Positions 50,912-60,632 of a DNA stretch of 64,000 nucleotides are shown here, piece after piece (the stretch's first letter is position 1; each line of letters opens with the position of its first letter). The translations under genes and the position numbers were made by a program. Below the pieces are notes generated by a model, which saw nothing but the letters and a program-made list of their open reading frames with translations, was not told where the DNA came from and made no database searches. The stretch lies in NCBI GenBank assembly GCA_004144175.1, contig SEFT01000009.1, positions 1 to 64,000 of the forward strand. The letters run 5' to 3'. Source of the stretch: Sphingobacteriales bacterium. Lineage in GTDB: Bacteria; Bacteroidota; Bacteroidia; Chitinophagales; Chitinophagaceae.

Positions 50912-51162
50912 TATTCGACGGTTCGTTATATCAGGCATATTTCCGGCAAACGATAAAGACACAAAACGGATACCAAACTAAGCGCACCCCCTGTAAATTA
51001 AGCATTAGCAATAGTGAACTGATACAGAATACCGGGACCGCTTCATCTAATTTAGCGCCGCCTTATTGCAGTCTACGGATGCTTCACCGATAGATTTCAG
51101 CTTTTCACCGACAATCGCGTCCGTTTAACCGAAATACCATATATGAAATTTAATTGCCCGTA

Positions 51163-51170
51163 TACTTTTG
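51163..51170 (+). promoter_or_regulatory. -7 promoter box (TACTTTTG) for the TonB receptor gene
   Basis: TACTTTTG followed by CACC fits the TAnnTTTG -7 element and would start the transcript near 51176. This lies after the upstream ATG at 51143, so the ATG at 51200 is the better start. The 288-base gap 50912-51199 shows nothing else. Confidence 0.5.
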
Positions 51171-51199
51171 CACCATCATCCAGAAAGACAAAAAATCAT

Positions 51200-53395
51200 A
51201 TGACCTCATTTTTACCTGCCAAAACAACTACACGCTTCAAAATAGCCATGCTGCTGCCGGTCTTTGTACTGGCGGCAGTAGCAGGCTGGGCGCAGGCCGT
51301 CATCAGCGGCAAGATAACCGATGACAAAGGCAAGCCGGTATCGGGCGCTAGCATATACCTCGATAACACGCTGGATGGCGGCACCAGCGACAGCAGCGGT
51401 GCGTTTCGCTTTACCACAACCGAAACAGGTAGTCAGACATTGGTAGCTTCCGGCGTAGGTTACGAAAACGCGGGACTGCCCGTAACAGTAGCCGGCAATG
51501 TGGACAACCTGCAACTGAAAATGAAAGCTGCCGCCCGCCAGCTGAGCGAAGTAACCGTTACCGCAGGCTCCTTTGAAGCGGGTAATGGTGAGAAGACCGT
51601 ATTGAAACCGCTGGACATTGTAACCACTGCCGGTACGCAGGCCGATGTAGTACGCGCTATACAAACACTGCCCGGCACCCAGCAGCAAGGTACGCAGGCG
51701 GGCCTGTTCGTACGCGGGGGCGACGCCAGTGAGGCTGCCTTTATAGTAGACGGCCTGATAGCGCAGAACGCGTTCCTTACTACAGCACCGGGTGTGGCTG
51801 CACGTAGCCGTTTCGGAGCATTTCAGTTTAAGGGTGTAGCGTTTAGCAGCGGTGGATATAGTGCACGTTACGGACAGGCGCTATCATCGGTACTGGAACT
51901 GAACAGCAATGATATGCCCGATAAAAGTACGGTGAACCTGGGTGTGAATATGGCAGGTGTATATGCTTCGGCATCGAAGCTGAACAAGAAGACTAGCATT
52001 GAGGGTTCTGCCTATTATAATAACCTGGCTCCATTCTATGAGGTTGCAAAAGCTAACGTAGACTACTACAAGGTGCCGGTTGGCGGCGGCGGATCGGCCA
52101 AGTTTGTGTACATGCCTAATAAGGATGGCATACTGAAGGCGATGGTCAACTACTCGCAGTTCCAGAGCGGCACGCGCGTACCAAACCCCGAGCAGGGACA
52201 GGAAGGCAAAGACCTGACATTTGATATTACCAACCGTACGGTATTTGGCAATGTATCTTATAAGCAAATGTTGAAGAGCAAATGGAACCTGTTTACTGCT
52301 GCATCGTACAGCTACAACCAGGATGACATCAACTGGAACGGCAGCCCGGTAAATAATGACGACGACCGCATACAGCTGCGCGCCGAAGCCAAACACTACA
52401 CCACCACACGCTTCAGCGTGCTGGCAGGTACCGAGGTGCAGCGATTCAGCTACAGCCGCAACTGGATGGGCACTTACGCCTCGCTTAGCAGCTTTGAAGA
52501 AACACAAGTGGCAGGCTACCTCGAGGCCGACTGGGCACCCAAAAGCTGGGTAACTTTTAAGCCGGGCGTACGCGTGGAGCATAGCGCACTTATTAAACAA
52601 ACTGCCATTGCTCCAAGGTTTGCTATGGCCGTGAAGTCGGGTATGAACGGGCAGTTCTCTGTGGCCAGTGGTATCTTTTACCAAACGGTGGACCCGGTGT
52701 ATTTCCTTAATGGCTACCGCCCCGACTTCCAGCAGTCGATACACTATATAGCCAACTACCAATACATGAAGAACGACCGTACGCTGCGCATAGAAGGATA
52801 TTATAAAGACTACAACCAGCTGGTGCGCGAGAAAACGGCCTTATTCGACCCGAATAGCTATCGTCTCCCGTATGGTGTTATCGATAACTCAGGATACGGC
52901 TATGCTACCGGTGCCGAGCTTTTCTGGCGCGACCGCAAGACGGTGAAGAATGCCGACTACTGGATATCGTACAGCTATATAGACACACGCCGCCTGTACA
53001 AGAACTTTGTTGCCGAAGCGCAGCCTGACTTCATCGCCAACCACAACCTGAATATCGTTACCAAGTATTTCATCAATAAGCTGCAAACGCAGATTAATAT
53101 GACCTACAACTACTCGAGCGGCAGGCCATATTACAACCCTACCAACCCGGTATTCTACGGCGAGCGCACACCTGACTTCCACAACCTGTCGCTTACGGTA
53201 AACTACCTGACCAGCATTAAGAAATGGTTTACCGTCGTGTATGCGGGTGTCGATAACATTACCAATGCAAAGAACGTATTTGGCTACCGCTATGCTGCCG
53301 ATGGTACCCGCTACGCCAGCCGCCCTGCCCTGTACCGCTCTGTATTTGTAGGTATCAACTTCTCGCTTACCGAGTTCGATAAGGACGAATTATAA
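51200..53395 (+). CDS. TonB-dependent outer-membrane receptor with carboxypeptidase-regulatory domain
   Basis: This 731-residue outer-membrane receptor has a signal peptide ('MLLPVFVLAAVAGWAQA'), an N-terminal carboxypeptidase-regulatory-like domain ('ISGKITDDKGKPVSGASIYL', about 35-115), a plug domain ('LPGTQQQGTQAGLFVRGGDA', 'YSARYGQALSSVLEL') and a 22-strand barrel to the end ('YRSVFVGINFSLTEFDKDEL'). Substrate specificity cannot be read; without a SusD partner it is more likely an iron or cofactor receptor than a glycan importer. The start at 51200 follows from the -7 box; an ATG at 51143 would add 19 residues. The TPR-like secreted protein gene follows by 41 bases. Confidence 0.93.
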   Translation: MTSFLPAKTTTRFKIAMLLPVFVLAAVAGWAQAVISGKITDDKGKPVSGASIYLDNTLDGGTSDSSGAFRFTTTETGSQTLVASGVGYENAGLPVTVAGNVDNLQLKMKAAARQLSEVTVTAGSFEAGNGEKTVLKPLDIVTTAGTQADVVRAIQTLPGTQQQGTQAGLFVRGGDASEAAFIVDGLIAQNAFLTTAPGVAARSRFGAFQFKGVAFSSGGYSARYGQALSSVLELNSNDMPDKSTVNLGVNMAGVYASASKLNKKTSIEGSAYYNNLAPFYEVAKANVDYYKVPVGGGGSAKFVYMPNKDGILKAMVNYSQFQSGTRVPNPEQGQEGKDLTFDITNRTVFGNVSYKQMLKSKWNLFTAASYSYNQDDINWNGSPVNNDDDRIQLRAEAKHYTTTRFSVLAGTEVQRFSYSRNWMGTYASLSSFEETQVAGYLEADWAPKSWVTFKPGVRVEHSALIKQTAIAPRFAMAVKSGMNGQFSVASGIFYQTVDPVYFLNGYRPDFQQSIHYIANYQYMKNDRTLRIEGYYKDYNQLVREKTALFDPNSYRLPYGVIDNSGYGYATGAELFWRDRKTVKNADYWISYSYIDTRRLYKNFVAEAQPDFIANHNLNIVTKYFINKLQTQINMTYNYSSGRPYYNPTNPVFYGERTPDFHNLSLTVNYLTSIKKWFTVVYAGVDNITNAKNVFGYRYAADGTRYASRPALYRSVFVGINFSLTEFDKDEL

Positions 53396-53436
53396 TCATT
53401 CACTCATATATTCTTAAACACAAATATCCTGATACA

Positions 53437-54093
53437 ATGACACGTTACATTTTACTCACTGCGGTTTCAGCCTTCACTTATGTAAACTGCTGCCAGGCCC
53501 AGCAAGATTATCAGCAAACACTCCGCAACACTTTCCTTGCGTACGATACTACGCAGAACATGGAGACCAAAGTAGCCCAAAGCAACAAGCTGGGTATGAT
53601 CGCCAAAAAGTGGAACAACGAGTGGACTGCGCACTACTACAATGCCTATGCTAAAGCACAGCTATCGTACATGGAGAAAGACGAGGCAAAACGCGATGCC
53701 TATGTGGATGAGGCAGAAAAGGAACTGGACGAGACCATAGGCCTGGTAAAAGAAAATGACGAAACGCATGTATTGGGCGCGATGATCGCCAATGCACGTA
53801 TGGCCGTAAAGCCGCAGGCACGCTGGCAGAAATACGGTAAGGTATTCAGCGACAACCTGGAGAAAGCAAAGGAAATAAACCCTAAGAATCCGCGCATATA
53901 CTACCTGCAGGGCACCAGCAAATTCTTTACGCCGAAGATGTTTGGAGGCGGTAAGAAGGCAGCATTGCCCTACTTCGAGAAAGCGGCGGAGTACTATGCA
54001 CAGGAGTCGGATGCCGATATGGCCAAGCCATTCTGGGGTAAGATACCTACCCAGTACTTCCTGAAAGAAAGCAAAGGAGAAGACAAGGACTAA
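53437..54093 (+). CDS. Secreted TPR-like protein downstream of a TonB receptor
   Basis: This 218-residue protein has a signal peptide ('ILLTAVSAFTYVNCCQAQ'). The mature part is helical with TPR-like pairs ('MIAKKWNNEWTAHYYNAYAK', 'YVDEAEKELDETIGLVKEND', 'NPKNPRIYYLQGTSKFFTPK') and a conserved-looking 'MFGGGKKAALPYFEKAAEYY'. It lies 41 bases behind the receptor gene, before a shared terminator, so both form a transcript. It may support the receptor in the periplasm; this is inferred from position only. Confidence 0.75.
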   Translation: MTRYILLTAVSAFTYVNCCQAQQDYQQTLRNTFLAYDTTQNMETKVAQSNKLGMIAKKWNNEWTAHYYNAYAKAQLSYMEKDEAKRDAYVDEAEKELDETIGLVKENDETHVLGAMIANARMAVKPQARWQKYGKVFSDNLEKAKEINPKNPRIYYLQGTSKFFTPKMFGGGKKAALPYFEKAAEYYAQESDADMAKPFWGKIPTQYFLKESKGEDKD

Positions 54094-54116
54094 GTATAAT
54101 TATAGTTTTTACAGAA

Positions 54117-54142
54117 AGCCCGGTTGTGTCTACAACCGGGCT
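54117..54142 (+). terminator. Terminator after the TonB receptor/TPR unit
   Basis: AGCCCGGTTGT pairs perfectly with ACAACCGGGCT around GTCT, followed by AATTTTTT. Confidence 0.9.
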
Positions 54143-54257
54143 AATTTTTTAAGGGTTAGATGAGTCAGCTTGTTATTAACATTTTTTTGTTTCATACTGG
54201 CATAAAGTTGTAACTTACAGATTGCGAGATAGTTAGTAACAAAAAAATGTGTGTGAT

Positions 54258-54476
54258 ATGAAACAGTTTTTTAGGTGGAAGGGGTTCGTGATACTATTTA
54301 TGATCACTGCGGCAATAGCCCTGATGTCCTTCTATTCGTGCAAAAAAGGCAACCAGGGACATACTGATCCTTTTGCGGAGCCTAAGAAAACCAATGTGAC
54401 CCTGAGAGAGCTTAGCGATACAAGCATTCATACAGGCGATACTCAAGTACTCGACAACCTTACCGAACAGCGATAG
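54258..54476 (+). CDS. Small membrane-anchored protein
   Basis: This 72-residue protein starts at ATG 54258; a GTG nine bases upstream is in frame. It has one hydrophobic segment ('GFVILFMITAAIALMSFYSC') with a Cys at its end that could be lipidated, and a short polar tail ('GDTQVLDNLTEQR'). No family is recognised. It is flanked by terminators on both sides and has its own AT-rich promoter region. Confidence 0.55.
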   Translation: MKQFFRWKGFVILFMITAAIALMSFYSCKKGNQGHTDPFAEPKKTNVTLRELSDTSIHTGDTQVLDNLTEQR

Positions 54477-54535
54477 CTGCGTGAGGATCGAAGCAAAGAA
54501 ATTTTCATCTACACTTTCATATCCACTCAATTCCA

Positions 54536-54574
54536 AATGCAGAGGCGGCCAAGAGGCTGCTTCTGCATTATTTT
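54536..54574. terminator. Bidirectional terminator between convergent genes
   Basis: AATGCAGAGGCGGCC pairs with GGCTGCTTCTGCATT (two G-T pairs) around AAGA, followed by ATTTTT. It serves the small gene on plus, and possibly the TonB receptor gene on minus. Confidence 0.75.
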
Positions 54575-57003
54575 TAGAATTCCAGTATGAAGCCTATGGT
54601 CGGCAGCACTGTAGCTTCCGGTTTATCTAATATCAGCGGTACAGCGTTACTGCCATCCTGCTGAAGCTGTCCGCCATCTGTCGTTTGGAAGGCAGTATTA
54701 TCAGCGGTACGCTTAAAGGTATACTTAGGATACTCAGGCTGTACACTGGCGTATATGTTGGAGATATCTATATATACGTCAAGGCTCCATTTGCGGAAGT
54801 TCCATTTTTTGTCCAAGCGTACGTCCATTGAGTTGAACGAACCTAGCCTGAGGTCGTTGAAGCGGCTGTAGTCGTATATGCCTGTACCTAGCGCTACATA
54901 ATTCTGTTGCGATGCTGCCAGGTCGAAAGGTGAATAAGGCGCTCCGCCCTGGTAACGGAATTTCACGCCCAGCTCATAGTTACGCTTGAATTTGTATCCT
55001 CCAATAAACGAAAGCAAGTGCCTGTTATCCCACGAGGCCGGTTCATAGCTGCCTGTGGCATTTGTAAATTCGCTTCTGTAATAGGTATAAGACAGTATGG
55101 CGAAGATGTTTTTTGTCAGCTTTTGCTGTAGCTGCAGCTCCAGGCCGTAGCTGCGGCCTTTGCCGTTTGTATTCACCGGCTCATTACCCAACACCGAAAA
55201 ATCACCGCCTTTATTTGCAAGTGATATGCCATCTATCCGCGATACCGGGTAGTTATTGTACAGCTTATAAAAACCTTCCAGCGTTACCCGCCTGCCTTGT
55301 GCAGGTATATATTCCAAGCCCGCTACCAGGTGGTCGCTTTGTATGTATTTGCTGTTCCTGTTCACATAGCTGCCGTTGCTTTGGAAGCCGAGTATGGTAT
55401 AAGATGGAATCTTAAAATATCTACCTGCTGATGCATTGAACTTAAGGTTGTCTATAAGCAGAAGTGATGCTGCCAACCTTGGCGATATCGTTTTAGCAAT
55501 GTTATTTCCATCATATGTAAATGTATTACCGTCGGTACGGAGGCCAAGTGAAAGGGTTAGTTTTTCTTTGAAGAAGTTGCCTGCTACTTGTCCGAACGCT
55601 CCATATCTCCATAAGTCAAGCGCGGTATTGCCTCGTATGGTAACTGCGGGTTGGAGGATCACCCCGGTATTGCTCCTCACCTCATTCCTTACCCTGCTGA
55701 ATATCTCATTATTGAATTTATCGTACTGCGCCATTACACCCCAGCTGTAGCTCCAGCGGTTATAATAATTATTGTATTCAAAGCGCATTTTATTCTCTAT
55801 CTCCTGCGACCGTATTTTCAGCGTCCTTTGTGCTTCTATGGGGTTTTGGTTATCTTCAAATTTATCCAGTTTATTATTCAGCATATTCCTGCTAAAGGTG
55901 AGGTTCCAGTAGCCTTTGTTCATCAGTCCTTTCAGGCCATAGCCATTCGTATAGTTCCGTTGGTTGATGAGGGGATTGCTTCTGAGCGTGTAGATATTCT
56001 CCGGAGTTTGCTCATCGGGCACCAGGAAACTGAAATTGTCTATGGCGCCTACGCCCAGCGTATAGAAGGAAAGGTTTTTACTGATCTTATAATCGAGCTT
56101 ATACTGAAAGTCCCAATATGATGGCTGTATGGGTACCTGCAATGCCTTGAACAAAAATTCGAGGTACGATTTACGTGCCGATGCCAGGAAGGATAAGCGT
56201 TTGTTGATCGGCCCATCGGCTGTGTAGGCAACTTCCGTGGCGCTGAGCCTTACGTTGTGTTGTATCTTATCGGGGTTGGCCTTACGTTGCTTTAGCTGAA
56301 GCACGCCCGAAAGCGGGTTATCGTATTTTGCAGGAAATGCGGAGGTATACAGGTTCACATCCTCGATGAACGATACGTTGATGATACCCGTTGGTCCACC
56401 CGCACTACCTTGTGTGGCAAAGTGATTGATGACCGGCACCTCAATACCATCCAGGTAATACACGTTCTCATTCGGCGCACCGCCGCGGATAATGAGGTCA
56501 TTGCGATAGCCACCCACCGAACCGGAAGTACCACCCACACCGGGGAAAGCCTGTATCACCCTCGATACGTCGAAGTTGCCACCGGGGTTGCTTTTTATCT
56601 CCTGTGCTGAGAGTGTTTGCAACGATAGCGGGGTTTCGGCTGGCTTCTGGAATGGATTGGCTTTTACCGTCACTTCCGTTAGCCCTACGGTATTTGCTTC
56701 CATATCTATTGCTATTACCTGCACGTTGCCCGACGTGATAACCACGTTATAAACCACCTGCGGCTTGTAGTCAAGCGACTGGGCTTTGATATTATACGTA
56801 TTAACAGGAATATCGGCAATGCGGAAGTTTCCGTTGTCATCGGATACGGCGCCCAGCGTTGTTCCTTCTATACCGACGGTAATGCCCGAAAGGGCAGCCT
56901 GCGTTTGCTTGTCTCTTACCGAGCCGCTTAATACGCCGGTCGACTGTGCATGGGCTGCCAGAAATGACAGGCATGTAAGTAAAGTTAGTAATGTGAGCCT
57001 CAT
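54574..57003 (-). CDS. TonB-dependent outer-membrane receptor with carboxypeptidase-regulatory domain
   Basis: This 809-residue receptor starts at ATG 57003 with signal peptide 'MRLTLLTLLTCLSFLAAHAQ'; a TTG 27 bases upstream is in frame but unnecessary. The carboxypeptidase-regulatory domain (about 22-105: 'GVLSGSVRDKQTQAALSGIT') is followed by the plug ('RVIQAFPGVGGTSGSVGGYR', 'IIRGGAPNENVYYLDGIEVP') and the beta-barrel ending 'ATVLPTIGFILEF' with the terminal Phe of outer-membrane barrels. No SusD gene is adjacent. The ligand is unknown. It is divergent from dgt with 110 bases between. Confidence 0.93.
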   Translation of the reverse strand: MRLTLLTLLTCLSFLAAHAQSTGVLSGSVRDKQTQAALSGITVGIEGTTLGAVSDDNGNFRIADIPVNTYNIKAQSLDYKPQVVYNVVITSGNVQVIAIDMEANTVGLTEVTVKANPFQKPAETPLSLQTLSAQEIKSNPGGNFDVSRVIQAFPGVGGTSGSVGGYRNDLIIRGGAPNENVYYLDGIEVPVINHFATQGSAGGPTGIINVSFIEDVNLYTSAFPAKYDNPLSGVLQLKQRKANPDKIQHNVRLSATEVAYTADGPINKRLSFLASARKSYLEFLFKALQVPIQPSYWDFQYKLDYKISKNLSFYTLGVGAIDNFSFLVPDEQTPENIYTLRSNPLINQRNYTNGYGLKGLMNKGYWNLTFSRNMLNNKLDKFEDNQNPIEAQRTLKIRSQEIENKMRFEYNNYYNRWSYSWGVMAQYDKFNNEIFSRVRNEVRSNTGVILQPAVTIRGNTALDLWRYGAFGQVAGNFFKEKLTLSLGLRTDGNTFTYDGNNIAKTISPRLAASLLLIDNLKFNASAGRYFKIPSYTILGFQSNGSYVNRNSKYIQSDHLVAGLEYIPAQGRRVTLEGFYKLYNNYPVSRIDGISLANKGGDFSVLGNEPVNTNGKGRSYGLELQLQQKLTKNIFAILSYTYYRSEFTNATGSYEPASWDNRHLLSFIGGYKFKRNYELGVKFRYQGGAPYSPFDLAASQQNYVALGTGIYDYSRFNDLRLGSFNSMDVRLDKKWNFRKWSLDVYIDISNIYASVQPEYPKYTFKRTADNTAFQTTDGGQLQQDGSNAVPLILDKPEATVLPTIGFILEF

Positions 57004-57113
57004 TATTTTGCGTGTGTACAATGTCAACAAAACAACAATAAAATTGTTGGATCAATATTACGTATAGATATATAATCCTTTACCGTTCGTAAAGTTTATC
57101 GCATTTTTACAGC

Positions 57114-58508
57114 ATGAATTGGTCCGGCTTATATAGCGCGAAACGTACAGGTGATCGTAAAGACAAGAGTCCCAATCCCGATCAGATCCGCAACTCGTTC
57201 CTGCGGGATTACGACCGTATCATATTTTCATCTGCCTTCCGCAGGCTGCAAAATAAGACACAGGTTTTCCCGCTGCCGGGTGCAGTATTCGTACACAACC
57301 GCCTTACACATAGCCTGGAGGTAGCCTCGGTAGGCCGTTCGCTGGGCAAGTGGATAGGCGATGAGATAGCTGCTAAATACGGTGCGGGTGAAGACCCATA
57401 CTTCAGTGAGTTCTATAAATATGAGCTGCCATCGGTAATTGCTGCGGCTTGCCTGTCGCACGATATAGGCAATCCTCCTTTCGGGCATTCGGGCGAAGAT
57501 GCCATACGCACTTACTTTAAAGAAGTATCGGGAGATACACAACAGAAATTGCTGGATAACCTGAGTGGCAACCAGCTAAAAGATTTCGAGCGGTTTGAGG
57601 GTAATTCTAACGCCCTGCGCATACTTACGCATAGCTTTAACGAGCCGGAGCCGGGCGGGTACAGGCTTACGTATGCCACGCTGGCATCTATTGTAAAATA
57701 CCCTTGCAGTTCCATAGAAGGTTTCGATAAAAAGACAGGACTGATCGCGACCAAGAAGTCAGGCTTCTTCGATAGTGAGTTGGGCATCTACAGGGATATT
57801 GCGGCAACGATGGATATCCCTAAGAAGGATGGGTATAACGATGTATATGCCCGCCATCCTTTTGTCTTCCTTACCGAGGCAGCTGATGATATATGCTACC
57901 GTGTAATAGATCTGGAAGATGCACACCGCCTGCACATCGTATCGTTCGATAAGATAAAGGAGCTGTTCTACCCCTTCTTTGCCAAGGAAAGCGGCTATAA
58001 CGGGCTGGAATACGTAGAGCGAAAGATCGCCAACATCAACGACGATAACCAGAAGGTGCAGTTCATTCGTGCCAAATGGATAGGGCTGATGGTAGAGAAG
58101 CTCTCAAAGGTATTCCTGGAAAACGAAGCCGCCATACTGAGTGGTACGCTGGACCAAGACCTGATGAAGTGCCTGCCCAAAGAAGACTTCGAGCTGATAG
58201 AGGCCATAAATAAGTTTTCGGTCAAGTATATATACAACTACAAGTCGGTAGTGGAGATAGAGATAGCCGGTTATAATGTAATAGGTGGACTGCTGCGCGA
58301 GTTTATAGATGCGGTGCTGCATCCTACGCATACTAAGTCGGATAAGATACTGAAGCTGGTATCGAGCCAGTTCCCAATCAGCCGCGACGGAAAAAACCTT
58401 TACAGCAATATACAGTCGGTGGTGGATTTTATATCGGGCATGACCGATCTGTATGCGATTGACCTTTACAGAAAGATAACCGGCATTACTATACCCGAGA
58501 TAAGATAA
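57114..58508 (+). CDS. dgt: dGTP triphosphohydrolase
   Basis: This 464-residue HD-domain hydrolase cleaves dGTP (or other dNTPs) to nucleoside and triphosphate. The early motif 'DYDRIIFSSAFRRLQNKTQV' with 'FVHNRLTHSLEVASVGRSLG' (H66) and the HD pair 'CLSHDIGNPPFGHSGEDAI' (H116, D117) mark the family. The length is normal. It keeps dNTP pools balanced and can limit phage replication. The queA gene follows after only six bases, so the two are likely co-transcribed. Confidence 0.93.
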   Translation: MNWSGLYSAKRTGDRKDKSPNPDQIRNSFLRDYDRIIFSSAFRRLQNKTQVFPLPGAVFVHNRLTHSLEVASVGRSLGKWIGDEIAAKYGAGEDPYFSEFYKYELPSVIAAACLSHDIGNPPFGHSGEDAIRTYFKEVSGDTQQKLLDNLSGNQLKDFERFEGNSNALRILTHSFNEPEPGGYRLTYATLASIVKYPCSSIEGFDKKTGLIATKKSGFFDSELGIYRDIAATMDIPKKDGYNDVYARHPFVFLTEAADDICYRVIDLEDAHRLHIVSFDKIKELFYPFFAKESGYNGLEYVERKIANINDDNQKVQFIRAKWIGLMVEKLSKVFLENEAAILSGTLDQDLMKCLPKEDFELIEAINKFSVKYIYNYKSVVEIEIAGYNVIGGLLREFIDAVLHPTHTKSDKILKLVSSQFPISRDGKNLYSNIQSVVDFISGMTDLYAIDLYRKITGITIPEIR

Positions 58509-58514
58509 GTGCAG

Positions 58515-59738
58515 ATGGAACATCCACGGAATCTAAGAATAGAAGACTATACCTACCGGCTGCCCGATGAGCGGATAGCTACCCACCCACTGGAAGAGCG
58601 CGATGCATCGAAGCTGCTGGTATATAAGGACGCCGCTATAAGCGAAGACCAATACCGGAATATTGCTGCACATATACCCGAGGGGGCACTGCTGGTATTT
58701 AACCAGACCAAAGTAGTGCATGCCCGGCTGCTCTTTAAAAAAGAGAGCGGCGGCACGATAGAGGTCTTTTGCCTGGAGCCGCACGAGCAGTATGCCGATA
58801 TACAAACGGCCATGCTACAGCGCGGCAAGGTATGGTGGAAGTGCATGATAGGCGGCGCCAGCAAATGGAAGCATGGCATGGTGCTGAGCCTGCAACATAC
58901 TAGTCCCGATTTTACACTCAGCGCGTCTATCATCGAAAGGCAAACGGGATCGTTTGTACTGGAACTGACCTGGGATACGGAGATGACCTTTGCTGAGGTA
59001 TTGCATTATGCAGGACATGTGCCCCTACCGCCTTACCTGAATCGCGAAGCTGCCGTAGAAGACGAAGCAAGATACCAAACGATATATGCCAAAGAAGAAG
59101 GCAGCGTTGCTGCACCTACTGCGGGGCTGCATTTTACAGATGGCATTATGCAATCGCTGCAGGATAGGCATATCAATACAGCTTTCCTTACGCTGCATGT
59201 GGGCGCAGGCACCTTCAAACCAGTAAAGGCCGATACCATGGCCGAGCATGAGATGCATGCTGAGTGGATAGAGATAGAGGTGGACACCATACAACAACTG
59301 ATAAAAAACCTGAATAGCGGTATAGTGGCAGTAGGCACTACTTCCCTGCGCACGCTGGAGAGCCTGTACTGGATAGGAGCTAAACTGCTGCAACATATAG
59401 TCCCCGATTTTTCAGGCATTGCCGTAGCGCAGTGGGACCCATATGAATTTAAAACCGATGCTTCTCCGTCACATGCGTTACAGACGATAGTGGATTGGCT
59501 GCTGCGTAATGAGCAGACAAAACTCGTTACACGTACCCAGATATTGATCGCGCCGAGTTATCAGTTCAAGGTCATTAAAGGAATCGTTACTAATTTCCAT
59601 CAGCCGCAGTCTACCCTATTATTATTGGTGGCAGCTATCACCGGCAAAGATTGGAGAAAGATTTATGACTATGCGTTACAGCATGATTTCCGTTTCCTTA
59701 GCTATGGCGACGGCAGCCTGCTCTGGCTTCATCAGTAA
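58515..59738 (+). CDS. queA: tRNA preQ1(34) S-adenosylmethionine ribosyltransferase-isomerase
   Basis: QueA transfers and isomerises the ribosyl part of SAM onto preQ1 in the tRNA wobble position to make epoxyqueuosine. The 407-residue protein shows the family blocks: 'YRLPDERIATHPLEERDASK', 'LLVFNQTKVVHARL', 'AAPTAGLHFT', 'LHVGAGTFKPV', 'VGTTSLRTLES' and 'TNFHQPQSTLLLLV'. I start at ATG 58515 (MEHPRN...); a GTG two codons upstream is in frame. It is a little longer than many QueA proteins but without an obvious extra domain. It lies six bases after dgt. Confidence 0.94.
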   Translation: MEHPRNLRIEDYTYRLPDERIATHPLEERDASKLLVYKDAAISEDQYRNIAAHIPEGALLVFNQTKVVHARLLFKKESGGTIEVFCLEPHEQYADIQTAMLQRGKVWWKCMIGGASKWKHGMVLSLQHTSPDFTLSASIIERQTGSFVLELTWDTEMTFAEVLHYAGHVPLPPYLNREAAVEDEARYQTIYAKEEGSVAAPTAGLHFTDGIMQSLQDRHINTAFLTLHVGAGTFKPVKADTMAEHEMHAEWIEIEVDTIQQLIKNLNSGIVAVGTTSLRTLESLYWIGAKLLQHIVPDFSGIAVAQWDPYEFKTDASPSHALQTIVDWLLRNEQTKLVTRTQILIAPSYQFKVIKGIVTNFHQPQSTLLLLVAAITGKDWRKIYDYALQHDFRFLSYGDGSLLWLHQ

Positions 59739-59766
59739 TTATTATTATCGTCCATCAGGTATTTGT

Positions 59767-59774
59767 TAGCTTTG
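59767..59774 (+). promoter_or_regulatory. -7 promoter box (TAGCTTTG) for nadC
   Basis: TAGCTTTG followed by CGGC fits TAnnTTTG. The transcript would begin near 59780, so the in-frame TTG at 59763 cannot be the start and the GTG at 59793 is favoured. Confidence 0.55.
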
Positions 59775-59792
59775 CGGCATAACAGCACCGCA

Positions 59793-60632
59793 GTGACTAC
59801 AAAAGAATTTATTGCCGCCGCATTACAGGAAGACATCGGTATCGGAGACCATTCAACACTTGCATCTATCGATGCCGATGCGAAAGGAAAAGCCGTACTG
59901 AAGATAAAGGAGAACGGAATACTGGCCGGGGTTGAACTGGCACAGGATATATTCCACTACCTGGAACCGGAGGCGGAATTCACCTTGTACAAGCGCGATG
60001 GTGATAAGGCCATAAAAGGCGAAACTGCCTTTGAAGTATCGGCAAAGGTGCATACCATACTACAGGCAGAGCGTCTTACCCTTAACTGCATGCAGCGGAT
60101 GAGCGGTATTGCCACCATCACCAGCCAGTATGTAGATAAGATAAAGGGCTATAATACTAAGATACTCGATACCCGCAAGACCACTCCACTCTTCCGCGCT
60201 TATGAAAAGCAGGCAGTGAAGATCGGTGGCGGCTATAATCACCGTATGGGCTTGTATGATATGATCATGCTGAAGGATAACCATATCGACTTCTGCGGCG
60301 GTATCGAAAAAGCGATTGAGCGTACCAACCAGTACATCCGCACCAATGGCTTCCAGCTAAAGATAGAGGTAGAGACCCGCACGATAGACGACGTAAAGCG
60401 TGTGCTTGCCGTAGGCGGTGTGCATCGCATTATGCTCGACAACTATACACCCGACCAGCTGGAAGAAGCCGTAAAACTCATAAACGGAAAATACGAAACA
60501 GAAGCATCGGGCGGTATCCAGATAGATAATATCGTGTCTTATGCGCGTACAGGTGTTGACTATATTTCGGTGGGGGCCATTATACACCATGCGGTAAGTA
60601 TGGACCTGAGCCTGAAAGCTCATTTATTGTAG
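59793..60632 (+). CDS. nadC: Nicotinate-nucleotide pyrophosphorylase (carboxylating)
   Basis: NadC (quinolinate phosphoribosyltransferase) makes nicotinate mononucleotide from quinolinate and PRPP in NAD synthesis. The 279-residue protein shows the family motifs: 'QEDIGIGDHST', 'LNCMQRMSGIAT', 'ILDTRKTTPLFR', 'GGGYNHRMGLYDMIMLKDNH', 'IEVETRT' and 'IMLDNYTP'. I choose GTG 59793 as start (VTTKEF...), because a promoter box overlaps the earlier TTG. The gene converges with the acyltransferase gene and overlaps its 3' end by nine bases. Confidence 0.95.
   Translation: MTTKEFIAAALQEDIGIGDHSTLASIDADAKGKAVLKIKENGILAGVELAQDIFHYLEPEAEFTLYKRDGDKAIKGETAFEVSAKVHTILQAERLTLNCMQRMSGIATITSQYVDKIKGYNTKILDTRKTTPLFRAYEKQAVKIGGGYNHRMGLYDMIMLKDNHIDFCGGIEKAIERTNQYIRTNGFQLKIEVETRTIDDVKRVLAVGGVHRIMLDNYTPDQLEEAVKLINGKYETEASGGIQIDNIVSYARTGVDYISVGAIIHHAVSMDLSLKAHLL

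Noticed and set aside
51884-52762. 292-codon minus-strand frame
   Set aside because: It is antisense to the TonB receptor barrel; no family-like features.
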